In this document: piece after piece, positions 3,618-7,887 of the stretch
Layout: every line of letters begins with the position of its first letter
Numbering within the stretch: position 1 is the first letter of the stretch
From: Oscillospiraceae bacterium
GTDB taxonomy: Bacteria; Bacillota; Clostridia; Oscillospirales; CAG-272
Assembly: GCA_009788105.1 (NCBI GenBank)
Contig: WQSD01000055.1
Location: 1-7,887 of the forward strand
Length of the DNA: 7,887 bases
Reading direction: 5' to 3'
Program-made: the position numbers and the translations under genes
The notes under the pieces: generated by a model
Databases searched by the model: none
What the model was told of the DNA's origin: nothing
Seen by the model: the letters and a program-made list of their open reading frames with translations, nothing else

Positions 3618-6392
3618 ATGAAAACCCACAAAATCTTCTTTAACGCTCCTGCCCCTGACGGTAGTATCGACTATGTTCGGCGTATGACCACCAATCAGGC
3701 ATATCGTGATTGGCAGGAGTGGACGCTACCCATCGGCAACGGCTATTCCGGGGCGAATATTTACGGCGGAGTGGAGCGAGAATGGCTTCAGCTTAGCGAA
3801 GAAAGTCTGTGGAGCGGTGGCCCTGTGAACGCCGAATTCACCGATAATGTTCGCTCTGACCAGCGTTCCCACGGCTTGGTGGACGGCGAGGGGAACACCA
3901 TCACCCCGAAATACTACCGCGTCGCCCGTGATGTGGCGAAAAACATTGATGCCACAGCACCCCCAAACCCTTGGGCGGTGCGAGATGCCATCTTGCCTAT
4001 CTACCCTACCCCTGATAATTCGGGCTTGGGGGCGCTTCAGAATTTCGCCGAGGTGTTCATCCACTTCCCCCATAAATTAGCCGACGCCACCGACTACCAG
4101 CGTTGGCTTGACATTGACAATGCGGTGGCAGGGGTGAGTTACACCCACGGCGGAGCGAAGTTCACCCGTGAATACTTCGCAAGTTACCCTGCCCGTGTCC
4201 ATGTGACCCGCCTTGCGTGCGAAGGCGGTGAGCTTGCATTTGAGCTAAACCCTACTGTTCCCCACGTTATCGGCTACCCCGACCCAGGGGAAAGCGGAGA
4301 GATTAAGCAAGGGGTGAAAGTGACTGCTGACGCAACCGAGCAAACCATTGATATAAGTGGCACAATCCGCTGTAATGGACTGCGTTTCGGGGCGAAGTTT
4401 CACCTGCTTACCGACGGCAAAGTCACCGCGGGTAGCCGTGTGAACGCTGGTGTGATGCCAAGCCACCGCATGGAATGTGGCACGCTTTCGGTGAGCGGAG
4501 CGACCTATGGGGTCATCATCACCGCCCTTGCCACCGACTACGCCAACGATTTCGACAACCGCTATCGTAGCGGAATTTGCCCTATAGGGCAAGCTACCAA
4601 GTGGACGACTTCCGCCGTGGCAAAGGGTTACGAGGCACTGAAAGCCGAACATATCGCCGATTATAAATCCATTTACGACCGGGTGAGCCTTGACCTTGGC
4701 GGGGTTGCCAGTGTTGATTTTGACCAACTTCATGCACGGTATCGTGAAACTCCAAAGCCGAAAAACAAGGTGGTAGACGGAAAAATCTCCACCGAATCCC
4801 CGCAGAAAGCCCCCGAACTTCGCCACCTTGAGGAAACTGCGTTTCAGTTTGGGCGGTATTTGCTTATCTCCTCTTCCCGCGAAGGCACTCTTCCTGCTAA
4901 CCTGCAAGGGCTGTGGAACAGGGAGCATTCTCCCCCGTGGGAGGGGGATTATCACCTGAACATCAACCTGCAAATGAACTATTGGCCGGCGAACAACACC
5001 AATATGCGTGAGTGTTTGGTGGCGTTGCTGGATTACATTGACTCTATCCGCAAGCCGGGCAGACTGGCGGCGCGGGCGGTTTTCGGGGTTGGTGCAGACC
5101 AGCCGTCAGACGCGGAAACAGGTTGGTGCGCCTTTGTTCACAACAACCCTGTTGGCTTTTGCGGTGTGTGGCGGACAATTGGCAAAGACAGAGCCGGTCA
5201 GGCGCAATGGACTCCTGAAAGCGCGGCGTGGATAACCCAAAATGTGTACAACCTGTACGAGTTTTACCCTGACGAGGCGATTTTGCGTAACCGCATTTAT
5301 CCCCTTTTGCGTGAAACTGCACTCTTCTTCAGTCACCCTGAAATCCTTTTCCATGACCCTGTCAGCGGGAGGATGGTAAGTGGACCGAACTTCTCCTCCG
5401 AACATGGACCAATGTGGACAGGAGCGACCAAACAGCAACAGATTTTGCACTCTCTGTTCACCAATACCATACAGGCGTCCGAGATTCTCGGCGTGGACGG
5501 CGAAGCTGGCGGACTACGGGAAAAGCTGACCGAATGTCGCACCGGACTGGGGGACGTTGTTCCCACCTGCGACGTGAGCGGACGGAATGACGGCGTGGGT
5601 GCAATTGACCGCGGGCATGGTGCCGGGCGCCATGGGGGTAACGCCCACGGGGTGAAAGAATGGTGGTGGGAGAACGGCTATTTCGTCACCTGCCCTGCTG
5701 ACTGGCAAGACCCACCGAACAGCGGATATATTCCCAGTATCGAGGCGGAGCATCGCCATCTGTCCCACCTGATTGCCATGTACCCCGGCACGCTAATCAC
5801 CCGTGACACCCCTGAATGGATGGCGGCGGCGATAAACTCGCTGAATATTCGTAATGACCACGCCACAGGGTGGTCGCGCGGGAAAAAGACTAATCTTTGG
5901 GCGCGTACAGGTGACGGCAACCGTGCATATTTGATTTATGACGGGCTGATTCGCAGTGCCACCTTCCCCAACATGATGAGCTTTCACAGCGGGCCATATT
6001 TCCAGATTGACGGCAACTTGGGCGGTACGGCAGGAGTGGCGGAAATGCTGGTGCAAAGCCACTGCGGTTACATTCACCCTCTCCCTGCTCTGCCCGATGC
6101 ATGGGCTGATGGGGAAGTCCGTGGACTGACTGCCCGCGGAGGCTTTGTGGTGGATTTGGCATGGAGGGCAGGCAAGCTGACCCATTTTGCCATCACCGCC
6201 ACAGTAGACGGCACAGCCTGTGTCGCCTATGAGGACGGCGTGGATGCGGGCAGCCTGCAGGTGAACGGCGGCAACGTGCTGTGCTCTGTGGACAGCACGC
6301 GGAATGTTATCTCTTTCCCTGCAAAAGCGGGGGAAAAGTATGTGATAGGGCAATGGGGAATGAAGAATGAAAAATTAAGAATGAAGAATTGA
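3618..6392 (+). CDS. Glycoside hydrolase family 95, alpha-L-fucosidase type
   Basis: Large inverting glycosidase (924 aa from this start) expected to release alpha-L-fucose, or a related L-sugar, from oligosaccharides. Order: N-terminal beta domain (about 25-270) with LPIGNGYSGANIYGGVERE and SLWSGGP; helical (alpha/alpha)6 barrel (about 330-800); C-terminal beta domain to about 910. Catalytic signatures are HLNIN (His446, Asn448, Asn450), FSSEHGP (Glu595, presumed general acid), HRHLSHL (712-718) and FQIDGN (Asp798), matching the Asn/Asn/Glu/Asp set of the Bifidobacterium AfcA enzyme. His446 favours fucosidase over L-galactosidase specificity, by family knowledge. There is no signal peptide, so it acts in the cytoplasm on imported oligosaccharides; no transporter is nearby. 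The reading frame opens at 3534, but 3618 is chosen because of the GGAG at 3603-3606 and the promoter at 3561-3589. Oddities are a Gly/His-rich loop (about 653-680) and a repeat-derived C-terminal tail. Confidence 0.93.
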   Translation: MKTHKIFFNAPAPDGSIDYVRRMTTNQAYRDWQEWTLPIGNGYSGANIYGGVEREWLQLSEESLWSGGPVNAEFTDNVRSDQRSHGLVDGEGNTITPKYYRVARDVAKNIDATAPPNPWAVRDAILPIYPTPDNSGLGALQNFAEVFIHFPHKLADATDYQRWLDIDNAVAGVSYTHGGAKFTREYFASYPARVHVTRLACEGGELAFELNPTVPHVIGYPDPGESGEIKQGVKVTADATEQTIDISGTIRCNGLRFGAKFHLLTDGKVTAGSRVNAGVMPSHRMECGTLSVSGATYGVIITALATDYANDFDNRYRSGICPIGQATKWTTSAVAKGYEALKAEHIADYKSIYDRVSLDLGGVASVDFDQLHARYRETPKPKNKVVDGKISTESPQKAPELRHLEETAFQFGRYLLISSSREGTLPANLQGLWNREHSPPWEGDYHLNINLQMNYWPANNTNMRECLVALLDYIDSIRKPGRLAARAVFGVGADQPSDAETGWCAFVHNNPVGFCGVWRTIGKDRAGQAQWTPESAAWITQNVYNLYEFYPDEAILRNRIYPLLRETALFFSHPEILFHDPVSGRMVSGPNFSSEHGPMWTGATKQQQILHSLFTNTIQASEILGVDGEAGGLREKLTECRTGLGDVVPTCDVSGRNDGVGAIDRGHGAGRHGGNAHGVKEWWWENGYFVTCPADWQDPPNSGYIPSIEAEHRHLSHLIAMYPGTLITRDTPEWMAAAINSLNIRNDHATGWSRGKKTNLWARTGDGNRAYLIYDGLIRSATFPNMMSFHSGPYFQIDGNLGGTAGVAEMLVQSHCGYIHPLPALPDAWADGEVRGLTARGGFVVDLAWRAGKLTHFAITATVDGTACVAYEDGVDAGSLQVNGGNVLCSVDSTRNVISFPAKAGEKYVIGQWGMKNEKLRMKN

Positions 6393-6393
6393 T
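6359..6393 (+). repeat. Heptanucleotide tandem array overlapping the end of the GH95 gene
   Basis: Five consecutive 7-base units of the form AATKAAR: AATGAAG, AATGAAA, AATTAAG, AATGAAG, then a degraded AATTGAT. The array supplies the last codons of the GH95 gene (tail MKNEKLRMKN) and its TGA stop. A 7-base period cannot keep a codon frame, so this is a nucleotide repeat that has been read through, not a protein repeat. Similar A-rich heptamer arrays are common between genes in Clostridia and other anaerobes, which is general knowledge and was not checked here. Confidence 0.75.
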
Positions 6394-6396
6394 GTA

Positions 6397-6413
6397 AATT
6401 TGCTTCGCAAATT
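6397..6413. terminator. Small hairpin after GH95, weak terminator candidate
   Basis: AATTTGC (6397-6403) and GCAAATT (6407-6413) pair perfectly around TTC, followed by ATTTTAT. The stem is only 7 bp and AT-rich, so as a terminator it is weak. It directly follows the heptamer array and could belong to that repeat instead. Confidence 0.35.
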
Positions 6414-6474
6414 ATTTTATATGACTATCAAGATAGACCATATTGCAAAGTTTATTCGGTGGAACAATAATTTC

Positions 6475-6659
6475 AAGTCTTAAACCCAAACAAACAGCAT
6501 CGTCATTGCAAAGCGGTGATTTTCCGCGTGCAATCCAGTCGTTGGACGAGAAATTTCATTGTTTTACGGATTGGTTTATGGCGATTTCTTGCCCTTTCAC
6601 TGGATTGCACGGCACAAACCGCCTTTGCAATGACGTTTCGAGAGTTTGAATTTGGACTT
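6475..6659. repeat. MITE-like inverted-repeat element, copy A
   Basis: The core is an inverted repeat of about 38 bases: CGTCATTGCAAAG...GCAATCCAGT (6501-6539) against ACTGGATTGCACGG...TTTGCAATGACG (6599-6635), with about 60 bases between. The CGTCATTGC / GCAATCCAGT ends resemble a palindromic repeat widespread in bacterial genomes (recalled knowledge, not searched). The pairing can be followed outward less perfectly, through CAAAC and AAGTC motifs at both ends (6475-6479 and 6655-6659). No transposase is encoded. The first 53 bases from 6478 recur at 7836-7887, and a shorter version at 7775-7806, so the repeat unit includes sequence outside the core inverted repeat. Confidence 0.75.
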
Positions 6660-6824
6660 TGACTTCAACTGAACTTTATGTTCCATGGGATTGGGTCCCG
6701 TAATGACATTGTTTGGGCTGTTCCGTGAGCTAACTGGATAGTCACATTATCTCATTGAAAGGGCGAATGGCGAACACCGCCGCACTCCGCCGTTTCCTAA
6801 AGTATATTTTCTTCTTAATGTATA
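6660..6824. other. Intergenic stretch between the repeat element and the YihY-family gene
   Basis: There is no supported gene. The part at about 6683-6725, read on the minus strand, has CCCAAAC, GTCATTAC and CCAATCCC in the order expected for a decayed copy of the neighbouring MITE-like repeat. The rest shows no structure I can interpret. Confidence 0.3.
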
Positions 6825-6852
6825 TTGTACAAGGTATGCTCAATAATATTAT
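6825..6852 (+). promoter_or_regulatory. Possible promoter of the YihY-family gene
   Basis: TATTAT (6847-6852) is one mismatch from the -10 consensus, and TTGTAC (6825-6830) stands 16 bp upstream as a weak -35. Several overlapping AT-rich alternatives exist in the same 30 bases, so the exact boxes are uncertain; the position just before the ribosome-binding site is suitable. Confidence 0.35.
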
Positions 6853-6877
6853 TAGAGTGTTTTTGTGAGGTATACAG

Positions 6878-7741
6878 GTGTCCATTTATAAAAAAATCAA
6901 AGCCATTTCAGACAAAATAAATATTCGGCTGAAAGAAACTCAACTTGCCCTTTACTCGGCGAAAAGTGCCTATTATGTGATATTTTCCGCCGTGCCGTTC
7001 ATGGTGTTGTTGGTTATCCTGCTCCGTGTCATCTTTCACGAGCAAGTGGAGTATCTTATCTACACCCTGCTAAACGCCATCCCCCTTGAAATAACGGGAA
7101 ACCTACCGGACGAGTTCATCGACAGCGTTCTTGGGCCGCGGGCAGGGCTAATTCCCATTACGGTGATACTGATATTGTGGCCTGCCTCACGTGGTGTGGG
7201 CGCGATTACGGCGGGACTGCGGTCAATCTACGGACGCAAGCAGGAGAAAAACGCACTGAAACGACACGCTACCAGCCTTTTTCACACGGTTATATTTCTT
7301 GTTGTGCTGATTCTTACTATGTCCCTGCTGGTTTTCGGTAATGTTATCCGTGATATGCTGACAAGCGAACTGTCTTGGATTGCAGATGTTGTCGGGTTTA
7401 TTATCGGGATACGGGGGATTGTGGCTGTGGTGTTCTTGCCACCCTTTTTCACCCTTGTGTATCGCTATATCGGACATGGGAAAATGCGACTGCGTGACCA
7501 CCTGCCCGGTGCAATGTTCGCCGCCCTTGGTTGGCAGGTGTACTCTTTTGGATTTGCATTTTACCTGCGGCATTTCTCCAATGCGGGCAACATCTACGGC
7601 AGTATGGGAGCGATTATCATGTTCATGATATGGGTTCACAGCTGTATTACCATATTGTTTGTGGGTGCAGAGATAAATGTGCAACTGAATATCAAGGAAT
7701 TGCAGATATTCGGTAAGCGAAAGCCGACTGTGTATTTGTAG
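6878..7741 (+). CDS. YihY/BrkB-family integral membrane protein
   Basis: A 287-aa polytopic inner-membrane protein. Six hydrophobic segments are visible at about residues 33-56, 89-110, 133-157, 170-196, 209-230 and 242-266. Family signatures are AYYVIFSAVPFMVLL near the N terminus, the WPASRGVGAITAGLRSIYG stretch (101-119), the LPGA...GW segment (209-219), and YGSMGAIIMFMIWVHS followed by FVGAEINVQ near the C terminus. The length is typical. Some family members were once annotated as ribonuclease BN or linked to serum resistance (BrkB), but the RNase assignment was an error and the biochemical role is unsettled, so no function is claimed. The GTG start at 6878 is supported by GAGG (6867-6870) 7 bases upstream. 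It stands alone, with repeats on both sides and no clear terminator. Confidence 0.9.
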   Translation: MSIYKKIKAISDKINIRLKETQLALYSAKSAYYVIFSAVPFMVLLVILLRVIFHEQVEYLIYTLLNAIPLEITGNLPDEFIDSVLGPRAGLIPITVILILWPASRGVGAITAGLRSIYGRKQEKNALKRHATSLFHTVIFLVVLILTMSLLVFGNVIRDMLTSELSWIADVVGFIIGIRGIVAVVFLPPFFTLVYRYIGHGKMRLRDHLPGAMFAALGWQVYSFGFAFYLRHFSNAGNIYGSMGAIIMFMIWVHSCITILFVGAEINVQLNIKELQIFGKRKPTVYL

Positions 7742-7774
7742 AATGTGTCATCGAGATAGAACATAATACTGCCG

Positions 7775-7806
7775 TCTTAAACCCAAAGAAACGACAACGT
7801 CATTAG
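7775..7806 (+). repeat. MITE-like repeat head, partial copy B
   Basis: TCTTAAACCCAAAGAAACG followed by ACAACGTCATTAG matches the head of copy A (from 6478) with a few substitutions, then stops at the CGTCATT core. The preceding ATCGAGATAGAACATA (from 7750) also resembles ATCAAGATAGACCATA upstream of copy A (from 6427), so homology may extend left almost to the stop codon of the YihY-family gene. Confidence 0.6.
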
Positions 7807-7835
7807 ACTTGTTTCGGAATTAAAATATTACTCCA

Positions 7836-7887
7836 TCTTAAATCAAACAAACAGCATCGTCATTGCAAAGCGGTGATTTTCCGCGTG
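7836..7887 (+). repeat. MITE-like repeat head, copy C (cut by window end)
   Basis: From 7845 to 7887 the sequence is identical to 6488-6530 in copy A; the few bases before (TCTTAAATC against TCTTAAACCC) differ slightly. It includes the CGTCATTGCAAAGCGGTG core from 7858. The window ends inside the left arm, so whether a full inverted-repeat element follows cannot be seen. Confidence 0.85.

Noticed and set aside
4245..4973. Long minus-strand open frame (242 codons) inside the GH95 gene, and similar ones at 5793-6353 and 5106-5450
   Set aside because: All lie opposite conserved GH95 coding sequence and match no known family; they are shadows produced by codon bias.
6443..6649. Plus-strand 68-codon frame across the MITE-like element
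   Set aside because: It is entirely within the repeat and its product follows from the inverted repeat; there is no ribosome-binding site or family match.
7223..7684. Minus-strand open frame (153 codons) opposite the YihY-family gene
   Set aside because: Antisense to membrane-protein coding sequence, with His/Lys-rich composition typical of reversed hydrophobic codons and no family resemblance.

Overview
The window looks like chromosomal DNA from a low-to-mid GC Gram-positive anaerobe, most plausibly a member of the Clostridia (Oscillospirales-like). This is inferred from the gene content (a stand-alone multi-S1-domain protein, a Gram-positive-type MurA, a Phd/YefM antitoxin, a GH95 glycosidase and a YihY/BrkB membrane protein), from strong AGGAG/GGAGG ribosome-binding sites, from consensus sigma-A type promoters, and from two GTG starts. 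No species can be named from the sequence alone. There is no phage, plasmid, CRISPR array, rRNA or tRNA.

Layout: (1) 1-247 holds a palindromic two-hairpin repeat (copy 1), a probable terminator of a gene to the left, and the leader of the next gene. (2) 248-1207 (+) is a three-domain S1 RNA-binding protein. (3) 1208-1454 is a convergent intergenic region with two more copies of the two-hairpin repeat in opposite orientation and a bidirectional terminator. (4) 1455-2747 (-) is murA, the first committed step of peptidoglycan synthesis. (5) 2748-3182 is a non-coding leader carrying two candidate murA promoters. (6) 3183-3464 (-) is a Phd/YefM antitoxin with its own strong promoter but no visible toxin. 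(7) 3618-6392 (+) is a large cytoplasmic GH95 alpha-L-fucosidase-type enzyme, divergent from the antitoxin and with a near-consensus promoter. (8) 6393-6877 is repeat-rich: a 7-bp tandem array that runs into the end of the GH95 gene, a small hairpin, and a MITE-like inverted-repeat element of about 185 bp. (9) 6878-7741 (+) is a YihY/BrkB-family membrane protein. (10) 7742-7887 holds two further partial copies of the MITE-like repeat, the last cut by the window end.

The five genes do not form a pathway. Each seems to be its own transcription unit, and most gaps are occupied by small repeats or promoters. The most unusual content is in those gaps. The three copies of the two-hairpin repeat keep the same stem-loop architecture while the stem sequences change in a compensatory way, which points to selection on, or propagation through, the folded structure. 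A second, unrelated repeat family flanks the membrane-protein gene. I see no clear novel multi-gene system here.
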